NCBI RefSeq assembly: GCF_000611675.1
Contig: NZ_JATV01000001.1
Coordinates: forward strand, 186,001 to 250,000
DNA length: 64,000 nucleotides
Direction: 5' to 3'
From: Flavobacterium succinicans LMG 10402
GTDB taxonomy: Bacteria > Bacteroidota > Bacteroidia > Flavobacteriales > Flavobacteriaceae
Positions 47,101 through 53,702 of the stretch are shown here, piece after piece. Below the pieces are notes generated by a model, which worked only from the letters and a program-made list of their open reading frames with translations, made no database searches and was not told the origin of the DNA. Made by a program: the position numbers and the translations under genes. Position 1 is the first letter of the stretch, and each line of letters starts with the position of its first letter.

Positions 47101-48860
47101 TCGGTCATAATTATAGTTTATTGATAATCGAATTATTGAAATGTATCGAAAGTTATATTTATTTTGAAAAGGACTTATCTAAAAAATTTGAATATTTCCA
47201 ACTTTCAAAATTAATTGGTTCCATAACGAGGAATCCAAAATCATTTTATTTTGATGGTATTATTACTTATCATCTAAACGTCCTTAATTTTAAAAACGCT
47301 GATTTCAAAAACAGTAGCTTTAATTTTGAACCAATTGACGATAAAACTTTAAGCTTTCTAAAAAGTTTAGAAAAAATTAATGAAATCTATAAATATCTTA
47401 ATTACTTCAATAAACCTGATAGCATACCTGACCTAATTCTACATAGAAATGAAACAGAAAGTAAAGACAAGCTAAGATTAATTAATATAATTTTAGCTCA
47501 CAATTTACTATTAACGGATGATTCAGATGAAATCATTTTTAGAAGAACCAAAGATTTGATATATGAGTATTTGACGAATGAGAAAACAAACTCATTTAGT
47601 AATTTAATATCTCCAATTCAAAATGAAGATACTACCGAAATTGAAAATGATATAGATAATGAACTAGAAGAATTAGAAATTGAACCAACAAATTTAGGTA
47701 AAGAAGGCCCTTACCGTGAATTCAAAACATCATTTATTTATTATGCAGTATCCAGCAGTGCCGATATCGATAAGCAATCCTTCATCATAATGAAAACTAT
47801 GGCAGGTTTTTTAAATGCTAAAGGTGGTAGTTTGTTCTTAGGTGTTAATGATTATGGTGAAATTATTGGTTTAGAAAATGATTACAAATATTTTAGCCAA
47901 TCAGCAAATGACGATAAATATGAAAGAGAGATAAGAAGCTGTATAGTCAAGTTTTTCAATAAAGATGTAAATAGTCAAATTGAATTTAAATTTCATAAAT
48001 CTTTAAATTTAGAATATTGCGAGATAATTATTCCGGAGTATGAAAAACCTGTTCCATTAAATGATAGTTTCTATCAAAGACAAGGCAACGAAACAAGAAT
48101 CATTACCGGCAATGATCTAGTTTTATTTTTTGAAAGAAAATTACAAGCCAAGAGATTCTCAGATAGTGTAGTTTTTAATGTCACTAAAGAAATTGACAAT
48201 TCCAATAATTCAAAATCATACTCAAATATACCTGAACCAATTGAAATAGCTCTTACTCAAGAAAATCCTGATTTTTATGTGGACCAAAAATCAGCTAATG
48301 ATCAATTAATCATTGATTATAATATTGTTACGCCGAAAGTTATTGCTTACTTATACATTTTTATTAATGGCAAATATCTATTAAGCCGTAAAAACTTATC
48401 TGATATTAAGGGAGCAGAAGAAATAGTTATTTATGATAATATGAAAAAAGGTTATTTGCTGCAATGTTACGATAATGGTTGCGTAAACAAAGTTGAGGTT
48501 AGGACATTATTAGATAAAACATTTAATTTCCTTTATAGTGGTGCCTTTAGCTTAGAAGGAAATCTTATTGGTTTATTTTTAATAAAAGAAGATTGTCTTA
48601 TTGAAGTGAATACCATTAGAAATGAGATTCGTTATGTAAAGCTTTTCAAAACAACTGACATTACAACGCATACTCATTTAAAGTTGAAAGGGAATAATAT
48701 TGTTCAAGAAGATTTTGACAAATTAGACAGTTTTAGAATAATTGACAATATACATAGTGATAAATTATCAAGAATTACATATTCTTCAAAACAAAGATTG
48801 GGTGCAAAAGTAAACAATCCCATATACAGTGATGAAGTAAAATATCTCAACTCATTATAA
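44157..48860 (+). CDS. Giant IF2_N-like / OB-S1-like / AlbA_2 (Schlafen-type) protein
   Basis: A 1567-residue protein of no known family. Residues 1-55 (RINKVLRELNISLESAVKYL, then IVASPNTKI) closely resemble the N-terminal domain of Bacteroidota IF-2. Several segments follow that look like S1 or OB-type beta-barrels (for example about 150-210, 220-290 and 795-945, with GQKISVIAKNYL, FNAEIIKMDDKGRISF). Residues of about 1180-1330 form an AlbA_2 domain (GPYREFKTSFIYYAVSS, then FLNAKGGSLFLGVNDYGEII). The rest is largely helical. Likely a nucleic-acid-binding protein linked to translation; a defence role is inference from its place next to hsd and CBASS. Confidence 0.6.
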   Translation: MTEKIIRINKVLRELNISLESAVKYLKSENIHIVASPNTKINNDVYNLLVEKFKTKNHISASNTSNNNQPQMELNSHRLFIVIEQKERSTIVRDCITEKTYPCKKIAKLVGYDVTMQVRALDDPDKPKLSYSVLNDFVENKEYEFEILEKKENGYKIEYSVNFTSFIPFSFEKYIENNKIKLTIDKIDVDLNRLSFKLPAAKTIEIKKYSFDNNIAIENVFSIGEKYNFTVYGFRKIDDNTSILLLEHQGFKTTVKAFPFQKEDNLPENVTCLVTKMFDNKMYLQQDRFSTFNNLYKEGMQYEFHVLSMDNDGKSNSNYFLLEDNYGFNHKLYYHEFDNSEFESIEIDDKIFLYLRKIDEKGFLVLYLNSFANQGEFITAQSVFEKIEQADNVKKYFFDLEEILQSRKYKYQNFSQLFEDYANKENLWIFSYLSFLDALIQNYIKHNELEKAIEFNNIYIAVEEWMLEGSDFLQKFSQEKKLTIIKKAEDQLAKAKAKNEALRLILDDKSDDYIEEVLKTLRLSSYLRGHKINIFKYIIFSTTEIANTRTLIEILLLLIKGDMLDPFDINNFINILQKRINVERYDLTPSLIANESKQFDENTAIAVQNIISVLGLQIILFTQSGNTSKAILKSAMMCRYISILCIDEVTKKHYLEKSIECITASKTINLNPEVYHNFNIEKLSKLILAKDTSVRSENLVGNQLFNQNGSIYATNSGWAILSKQQDSISLKKKELKLNKLASFFDDKICVATPYDFDYNLVNNASIEDCFNNWTKYYSISNIKKSKKSKQSDNLAVGQKISVIAKNYLKNNNNILFLQITDPDFEGDGIIPANEIFKCYLDGINEIINPKDEFNAEIIKMDDKGRISFSILNDIWEKTLTEANINDNIDAKVLQINNKDIFLITENGHHGYLYNIDNLFDFEERKVYKFKIEDINYEKLSLNLKYVANSDSYFNEKSVLRQFLERSNILLSNEENELNEESIGHNYSLLIIELLKCIESYIYFEKDLSKKFEYFQLSKLIGSITRNPKSFYFDGIITYHLNVLNFKNADFKNSSFNFEPIDDKTLSFLKSLEKINEIYKYLNYFNKPDSIPDLILHRNETESKDKLRLINIILAHNLLLTDDSDEIIFRRTKDLIYEYLTNEKTNSFSNLISPIQNEDTTEIENDIDNELEELEIEPTNLGKEGPYREFKTSFIYYAVSSSADIDKQSFIIMKTMAGFLNAKGGSLFLGVNDYGEIIGLENDYKYFSQSANDDKYEREIRSCIVKFFNKDVNSQIEFKFHKSLNLEYCEIIIPEYEKPVPLNDSFYQRQGNETRIITGNDLVLFFERKLQAKRFSDSVVFNVTKEIDNSNNSKSYSNIPEPIEIALTQENPDFYVDQKSANDQLIIDYNIVTPKVIAYLYIFINGKYLLSRKNLSDIKGAEEIVIYDNMKKGYLLQCYDNGCVNKVEVRTLLDKTFNFLYSGAFSLEGNLIGLFLIKEDCLIEVNTIRNEIRYVKLFKTTDITTHTHLKLKGNNIVQEDFDKLDSFRIIDNIHSDKLSRITYSSKQRLGAKVNNPIYSDEVKYLNSL

Positions 48861-48881
48861 AATTATGAGCATTTAATTAGG

Positions 48882-48916
48882 AAGCATCTGCATTTTGTTT
48901 TTGTAGGTGCTTTTCC
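48882..48916 (+). terminator. Terminator after the giant gene
   Basis: An 11-bp stem with G-T pairs (48882-48892 with 48902-48912) and a T-rich tail, about 20 bp after the stop. Confidence 0.65.
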
Positions 48917-49000
48917 GTTTCATTACACATTTCTACTGCACACTAAAAAACTGTACACTGATCACTTTCTATCTCGGCACCCACAAAACCAAAAAAGCCT

Positions 49001-49721
49001 GCAAGAGTATGGATTTTGATGAGGTCATTCCATTTCATATCGTAGTATAAAAATCCATACACTTGCTCACGCTACTGCCAACACACTAGGAAAGTTCAGT
49101 ATTTGATTTTTCAGGAAGGTTACAACATCTTTCCGGTACATTTCAAGTCTCCCCTTACGTTTGAAATAGCTCAAAAATCAAATATTCCTAAACCAGAAAT
49201 TCCCTGCAAACAAGAGACACGTACTTTTGTATAGGACCTGCAGGTAAAAAAAAGGGCACTAAAATAGGAACGCCGCAATCCCACGCATCGCTAAGGCTGG
49301 CAGCAAGCAGTACTCCGCATCATGTGTATTGGAAATATAAGTTCCGCATCAATTATCAGCTGCCAGCCTAAGCGCGGCGGGGTTGCGGCTGGCGTAAATA
49401 TTTAGTGCCAGCTGCTGGGCTCCAGCCTTTTTAGCTCGGCGCGAAAATGCGCCGGACTTAGTAGTGCTGCTTCCGCCCAGCAGCTGGTGGACTGCAGGTC
49501 CATAACAAATACGAGCTCCATTCCAGGGCGGCAACTGGAAGAACCAGCTGATAAATCCGAGTCCTACCATTGCTAAGGCTCACAAGGTAAAAATCCGTGT
49601 TTAGTGTTTGTGATGGTCGTAGCTTTTCAGTGAAAGTTTATTGGAATTTAAATACCTATTCACCTTTATCGGAACCATCACAAAATCTCATTTTAGCATT
49701 TTTACCTTGTGAGCCTAAGCA
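49001..49721. repeat. Palindrome-rich non-coding region
   Basis: A series of long inverted repeats: 49001-49017/49050-49066 (16 of 17), 49100-49111/49173-49184 (perfect), 49290-49304/49359-49373 (14 of 15, extended outward by 49273-49282/49379-49388), 49408-49420/49475-49487 (perfect, with an inner CGGCGC/GCGCCG hairpin) and 49571-49594/49698-49721 (23 of 24, with an inner 11-bp repeat 49607-49617/49674-49684). The third and fifth share GCTAAGGCT ends. Locally GC-rich. No coding sense. Could be an origin, REP/BIME-like cluster or structured RNA. Confidence 0.65.
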
Positions 49722-49792
49722 CTGCTGGGTCGGTATTTTTCGCACCTGCTTCTTCCACTTCCCGCCCCTCCATTCCGCAAAAAAACACCAAA

Positions 49793-49929
49793 AGTGGAAT
49801 TACCAGAGCTGCCGCTGCTCTACCTCAAACCTTTTCACCATTTAAAATTCAGTGGAATTACGTCAAGCTGCCACTGCAAACAATCAACATCGGACAACAA
49901 TTCAAAACCCCTAAGTTTAGTGGAATCAC
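49793..49929 (+). repeat. Three spaced copies of AGTGGAATTAC
   Basis: Copies at 49793, 49851 and 49919 (the last with one change), 58 and 68 bp apart. The first two are followed by GCTGCCrCTGC, and the second can form a CAGTGG/CCACTG hairpin. Part of the same non-coding stretch, which runs to about 50217. Confidence 0.5.
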
Positions 49930-50035
49930 GTAGTTTCCTAGGAAATAAAAAAAAAGTGAAGCAAAGGTCAAAATCAAATTTCAAAACAAAAGAACCGGCA
50001 CGCCTAAAAATGAAAAATCTTCCTCTGAAAAGAAT

Positions 50036-50067
50036 AGCCTTCGGTGAAAAACCGAAAGCTTTCTTTT
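50036..50067 (+). terminator. Terminator-like hairpin at the end of the non-coding region
   Basis: A 10-bp stem with one mismatch (50036-50045 with 50051-50060), GAAAA loop and T-rich tail. If used on the plus strand, it would end a transcript of the palindrome-rich region. Confidence 0.55.
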
Positions 50068-50217
50068 CTAGAGAGTATTTTTCATTTTTTTCTTTCTTAT
50101 TTGAAATCTGATTTTAGAAGAGGGCTTTCTTTTTCTTTATTCATTATAGATTTAAAATCTCGATTTCCGAAAAAAAATATTTTTTAAAAAGTCAGTTGTT
50201 CAAAAAACGTTAAAACC

Positions 50218-50433
50218 ATGAAAGCACCAATTTATTACATCATTGAAGGCGGGGATTATATAGGGGACTATGTATATAGCATCCAAAAAGATAAATTGAT
50301 AAAAGGCGGAGATATGATGCTGTATCGCTTCCAAATGCCAAAAGATGAAGCCTTACAACTTCTAGACAATTTAAACGAAACTCGTGATTTTGGACTCTTT
50401 TTGCGCCTAATGAGCATTGAATATTTGAATTGA
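50218..50433 (+). CDS. Small hypothetical protein
   Basis: A 71-residue acidic protein (MKAPIYYIIEGGDYIGDYVY), no signal peptide or recognised domain. It precedes the DUF6943-like gene and may be co-transcribed. Coding is supported only by reading-frame length and a sensible amino-acid mix. Confidence 0.5.
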   Translation: MKAPIYYIIEGGDYIGDYVYSIQKDKLIKGGDMMLYRFQMPKDEALQLLDNLNETRDFGLFLRLMSIEYLN

Positions 50434-50486
50434 TTGCATCAAAATTTGATTTTAAAAAAAATAAGCCATCTAAAATAGTATACGCC

Positions 50487-50909
50487 ATGACACAATTTAT
50501 CATCAAAACCAACAAGCCCGGAATACAGTACTCACAACCTCATTTTTTTGTTTTAAACAAAGGAATGAATAGCGGAAAGCCCCAAAATGATTCCTTTACC
50601 AACAGTTTCGCGATAATTTTCAAAAATAAGGCTGAGGTCGACAACTATTTCTGGATAGCTTTTGCACTTTGGAAATCTCAATTCTGGCAACAGCACCTTA
50701 TCGGCTCAGTAATTCCATTTGTTCGCTTATCCGATTTCAAAAAAGAATTCATCACCAAATCCACCCAAATGATGCAAGAACACGAAGAACACCAGAAAAA
50801 CATCGAAGCATTAAAACTCTTAGAACAACAAGAGAAAAAATTCAATCAAAATATCAACCTGATCAATGACCTTAGAAAAGTCATTTTGTACCGGTATTGC
50901 CACAAATAG
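50487..50909 (+). CDS. DUF6943-like hypothetical protein
   Basis: About 140 residues (MTQFIIKTNKPGIQYSQPHF). The pattern HFFVLNKGMNSGKPQNDSF followed by NSFAIIFKNKAEVDNYFW and IGSVIPFVRL is a conserved flavobacterial family without known function. Start at the ATG at 50487; the frame is open 19 codons upstream. The C-terminal third is charged and helical. Confidence 0.62.
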   Translation: MTQFIIKTNKPGIQYSQPHFFVLNKGMNSGKPQNDSFTNSFAIIFKNKAEVDNYFWIAFALWKSQFWQQHLIGSVIPFVRLSDFKKEFITKSTQMMQEHEEHQKNIEALKLLEQQEKKFNQNINLINDLRKVILYRYCHK

Positions 50910-50956
50910 CGATACTTGTAGAAACAACCCCAAATCGTCTAATAATATCAGGTATG

Positions 50957-50990
50957 AATTCCCCTCTTGAGAGGGGTTAGGGGGTGTGTT
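50957..50990. repeat. REP-like palindromic element
   Basis: CCCCTCTTGAGAGGGG forms a hairpin followed by TTAGGGGGTGTG and a T-run. I recognise the pattern as a dispersed repeat of flavobacterial genomes. It may also terminate the preceding gene. A variant (CCCCCTTCGGGGG then CTAGGGGGC) is at 51318-51339 inside the next coding region. Confidence 0.6.
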
Positions 50991-51028
50991 TTTTTTACAA
51001 CGGTAGAAAATCCAAAAATAAAGTACAT

Positions 51029-51056
51029 AAAAAAACCTGATCCAAACTGGACCAGG
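51029..51056 (-). terminator. Terminator of the lysis-like cassette
   Basis: Minus strand: CCTGGTCC, 5-nt loop, GGATCAGG, then seven T, about 45 bp after the last gene of the cassette. Confidence 0.75.
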
Positions 51057-51099
51057 CTTTCCTATAAATCCGGGAAAAGGTTACCACGCCAAACCCGAA

Positions 51100-51276
51100 T
51101 TATTTCTTTTTTGATTTTGTCAATCCCTTCAAAAGCAGCGAAACGCAAAAACTTACTATCGCTCCTACAACAGCTAAGATAATCGTTTTGAGAATATCTT
51201 CCGAAAATATGTTAGGCGCAATACTCAACAACGTTCCAGATGCCGTGCCCATTTTGGTGGTCACACTAGTCTCCAT
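51100..51276 (-). CDS. Small single-span membrane protein (holin-like)
   Basis: 58 residues. The N-terminal half is polar; a hydrophobic segment (ILKTIILAVVGAIVSFCVSL) is followed by a basic tail (KGLTKSKKK). This fits a small holin or a similar membrane peptide. It overlaps the end of the preceding gene by 11 bp, which supports real coding and coupling. Function is inferred from size, topology and neighbours. Confidence 0.6.
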   Translation of the reverse strand: METSVTTKMGTASGTLLSIAPNIFSEDILKTIILAVVGAIVSFCVSLLLKGLTKSKKK

Positions 51277-51538
51277 CTCGAATATTTTTTTGCCCTTTTT
51301 CAGAGTCTAATTCAATTCCCCCTTCGGGGGCTAGGGGGCTATCTGTAGTCAATTGACTTACCGCAGAAATTACCCCACCTGCTACGGCCAAATAACCTGC
51401 TGCAGTAGTAATCGCTACGGGCAATGCTACCGGAGCCGCTAAAAGTGTCCCTCCAACAGCCGCCAAGGCCAAACCTATGGTGCGTAACACTCTGAAAAAT
51501 TTTGGGGTGGGAGCTTTTGCTCTTTTAATTACATTCAT
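51266..51538 (-). CDS. Hypothetical membrane protein of the cassette
   Basis: About 90 residues from the ATG at 51538 (MNVIKRAKAPTPKFFRVLRT). A long Ala/Val/Gly-rich stretch (IGLALAAVGGTLLAAPVALP and on to AVAGGVISAV) could form two transmembrane helices. Its C-terminus (SPLAPEGGIELD) is encoded by a REP-like palindrome at 51318-51339, suggesting that a repeat was captured into the gene. Role unknown; holin-like is possible. Confidence 0.55.
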   Translation of the reverse strand: MNVIKRAKAPTPKFFRVLRTIGLALAAVGGTLLAAPVALPVAITTAAGYLAVAGGVISAVSQLTTDSPLAPEGGIELDSEKGQKNIRDGD

Positions 51539-51684
51539 ACTTTCTATATTTTTTAATTCCTTGTTGTCCTGAAGTATAATTTCTATACTGAATAAAGCAA
51601 TATAAAATGACAATTGCTTTGTCAGGTTGAGCGCAGTCGAAACCCTTCATAAACAATAACGTCAATGCTAGCGGAGTCTAAGGA

Positions 51685-52080
51685 TTAAGATTCAACAATT
51701 AACAACACACTTTCGTTTTGATCCAAAGCTTTAAATACTAATGTTTTTAGCTTGGTAAATGCTTTTCGAGATAGCAATCCCAATCCGGGACCAGATATCT
51801 TCGTTACCGGTGCAATACAACCGTGCAATTCTTGCAAAGCATTATTGGCAGGATGAAACAAAATCAAACTTCTGTTTTGGACATCCATCACCTCCAAATG
51901 CCACTGGAATTTTGGACTGTAGCGCTTTCTAATAAAATATTCCCCTTCCGGAATGCAGGAAACCCTCTTTTCATTATTCTTCCAAGGCAATTCAATAGTA
52001 GTACAAATCAATTTGCCCTCGCATTTGAGTTGTCCATTGGTTCCTTCGGGGAAATATTGTCTTTTTAAGACTAAAACCAT
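51685..52080 (-). CDS. DUF5675-family protein (possible cell-wall hydrolase)
   Basis: A 131-residue protein with the family stretches CTTIELPWKNNEKRVSCIPE, GEYFIRKRYSPKFQWHLEV and RSLILFHPANNALQELHGCI. Members are common in phages and elements of Bacteroidota and have an L,D-transpeptidase-like or endolysin-like fold; enzymatic activity here is unproven. There is no signal peptide, as expected for a holin-dependent lysin. It begins 1 bp after the gene at 52082. Confidence 0.75.
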   Translation of the reverse strand: MVLVLKRQYFPEGTNGQLKCEGKLICTTIELPWKNNEKRVSCIPEGEYFIRKRYSPKFQWHLEVMDVQNRSLILFHPANNALQELHGCIAPVTKISGPGLGLLSRKAFTKLKTLVFKALDQNESVLLIVES

Positions 52081-52081
52081 C

Positions 52082-52837
52082 CTACAAGCCGACTACCTGC
52101 ACCAAAGAAAGTGGGTTATATGCCCCATTTTTCAACGGGTACATTTGCCCATTCACCTCTTGGTAAAACTCCACGCCTAAAGCCAAAAACAATGGATTCG
52201 TACTGTTAGCACTCACAGAGTTGTCCTGGTCAATGGCTACGGTTGGGTTAATATCCCAAGGCAAAATTGCCGTTTCAGAATTCACCACTTCAAAAGTTTC
52301 GGCTTCAAAATCAATAGCAGCACCAGCCGAAATGATTTTGAAATGCGTAGTCCCAGAAGGAGCTGCAATCATAGTTGTGGGTACAAAAGGTGCCATACTC
52401 AAGCCTATCGTTCCAGATACACGGTCAATTGTTCCCACAAACGGAGCAAACAAAGTCGTTCCTAGTTTTCCTCCAATGTTGAATTCAAACCCCGCCAACA
52501 ATTCTGCCTCGCCATCAATCACGTTGCGCAACCCTCTCGGATTCGTCGCATCCGCCTGAATGACTTTGGTCATGGCTTTGGTCAAACGGCTTACCATTCT
52601 TCCGTCTGCCGAATTGATTAACACCTGACGCAACGCGGTTCTAAGCACCTTGCCAGCCTTGCCAGCCCTTCCAAACTCCGAACCATTCTCACGCGTTCTT
52701 TGAAAGGCGGGGTCATTGGCGATTCTACTAGCGTCAATACCGCCTTTTTCTCTCGCCAAATGCCCGTCTTTCGTTTTGTAAAAAGTAATATCTCCGATAG
52801 TACCTTTCAATTTAATTATGCCTTTCTGTCTTGCCAT
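52082..52837 (-). CDS. Conserved hypothetical protein of flavobacterial elements
   Basis: A 251-residue protein beginning ARQKGIIKLKGTIGDITFYK, then EKGGIDASRIANDPAFQRTR. I recall it as a conserved flavobacterial protein usually beside DUF5675 genes. The N-terminal 100 residues are basic; the C-terminal half is beta-rich. It might be a structural or DNA-binding phage-type protein, but I cannot assign it. First gene of the cassette. Confidence 0.6.
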   Translation of the reverse strand: MARQKGIIKLKGTIGDITFYKTKDGHLAREKGGIDASRIANDPAFQRTRENGSEFGRAGKAGKVLRTALRQVLINSADGRMVSRLTKAMTKVIQADATNPRGLRNVIDGEAELLAGFEFNIGGKLGTTLFAPFVGTIDRVSGTIGLSMAPFVPTTMIAAPSGTTHFKIISAGAAIDFEAETFEVVNSETAILPWDINPTVAIDQDNSVSANSTNPLFLALGVEFYQEVNGQMYPLKNGAYNPLSLVQVVGL

Positions 52838-53145
52838 AATTCCTAAAATTTAAAAATGAATAATCCATCAAACTCCCTCAATCATCTTCCTGTTGCAACA
52901 CTTTTCGATTGATTATAAAGCAAATTTTAGAAGATTAAAGCAGATAAAAAAGAATAGGGTATTCCATATGGCACTATCAAACATAAATGGCAGAAATAGT
53001 CACAAATGACTATTTATTTCCCTCGAGTTGGGAATCAACTTGTATATGCAATCAAAAGAAAAAATTATTAATTTTATTCTGACTGCAAATAATAACGTCA
53101 GTAGTTTAAAGTATGTCAAAGCCCAATCAAAGCTATAGATAGAGT
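52838..53145. other. Intergenic region with a palindrome
   Basis: Between the divergent cassette and the small HTH-like gene. A perfect 8-bp inverted repeat AAATAGTC/GACTATTT (6-nt spacer) at 52994-53015 could be an operator. No clear TAnnTTTG promoter and no gene are seen. Confidence 0.4.
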
Positions 53146-53349
53146 ATGAAAACAGAGAATAAGAGGTTGTGTATCTACCCAAAAGACATACAGCGTATCA
53201 CCGGAAAGAGTTACCGCCAAAGCATTCGATTACTTCAAAAAATCCGTGTTGACCTCAATAAGAATGATAATGAGTTAGTCAGCATAACTGAATTTTGCAA
53301 CTACACAAGTTTAGTACATGAACAAGTACTTACATTAATAATTGATTAA
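53146..53349 (+). CDS. Small putative DNA-binding protein
   Basis: 67 residues. KDIQRITGKSYRQSIRLLQK looks like a helix-turn-helix, and the family (IYPKDIQRITGKS) is common in flavobacterial genomes with unknown function. It is the last gene before attR. An excision-accessory role is possible given location, but this is a guess. Confidence 0.6.
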   Translation: MKTENKRLCIYPKDIQRITGKSYRQSIRLLQKIRVDLNKNDNELVSITEFCNYTSLVHEQVLTLIID

Positions 53350-53456
53350 AATGGGTTAAACTTATCCGTTTTTTGAACAAGTATTTAATCAAAAATTCGT
53401 ATTTTAGAACTGCAATAATTTGCCATTCATAAAGATGGATATTCGAGGTTCAAAAT

Positions 53457-53464
53457 CGAGACCC
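53457..53464 (+). repeat. Right-end copy of CGAGACCC
   Basis: Third copy of the octamer found at 28007 and 28034; the shared core is AAATCGAGACCCT here and at 28003-28015. Candidate integrase arm site. Confidence 0.45.
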
Positions 53465-53518
53465 TATAATTTAATCAGCGAAAACCCTATTATATAAAGG
53501 CGTTACACAGGAAATACA

Positions 53519-53536
53519 AATCCCTTCCTCTCTGCT
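53519..53536 (+). repeat. Right attachment site (attR)
   Basis: Exact copy of AATCCCTTCCTCTCTGCT from the tRNA-Ser 3' end. The flanking sequence outside (AGAAAATCAAGC) would have followed the tRNA before insertion. Confidence 0.88.
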
Positions 53537-53567
53537 AGAAAATCAAGCAGCGTATTTTCAAAATGAT

Positions 53568-53612
53568 AACACCCAATTTTACACTCATGAAGGTAAAGTT
53601 GGGTGTTTTTTT
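53568..53612 (+). terminator. Former tRNA-Ser terminator beyond attR
   Basis: A 15-bp stem with one G-T pair (53568-53582 with 53593-53607), a 10-nt loop and a T-run, 32 bp after attR. It was probably the tRNA-Ser terminator before the island inserted. Confidence 0.8.
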
Positions 53613-53702
53613 ATGGAGAATTCATAGGTTACAGAAATAGATTTCGTTCTGTGTTTAAAGCTTCTTGTGTAATTCAAGCAACTCAAATGATGATGATTAA
53701 TT

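Larger units (their letters stand above)
27877..53536. mobile_element. Integrated genomic island at tRNA-Ser, about 25.7 kb
   Basis: The boundaries are two identical 18-bp copies of the tRNA-Ser 3' end. A tyrosine integrase is next to attL, followed by RteC, an excisionase-like HTH protein and a helicase-loader pair. The cargo is CBASS, type I restriction-modification, a Schlafen-like giant protein and a lysis-like cassette. No relaxase, coupling protein or Tra proteins are seen, so transfer would need a helper. Structure and boundaries are seen; mobility is inference. Confidence 0.85.

Noticed and set aside
49349..49570. Open frame of 73 codons on the minus strand in the palindrome-rich region
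   Set aside because: It runs through inverted repeats, its amino-acid mix follows the local GC-rich repeats, and it has no promoter or familiar domain.
49571..49721. Long inverted repeat considered as a retron msr-msd
   Set aside because: No reverse transcriptase gene is present anywhere in the window.
53440..53465. Sequence resembling a tRNA T-arm near attR
   Set aside because: The similarity to GAGGGTTCGAATC is partial and no further tRNA structure can be drawn; treated as chance next to the CGAGACCC site.
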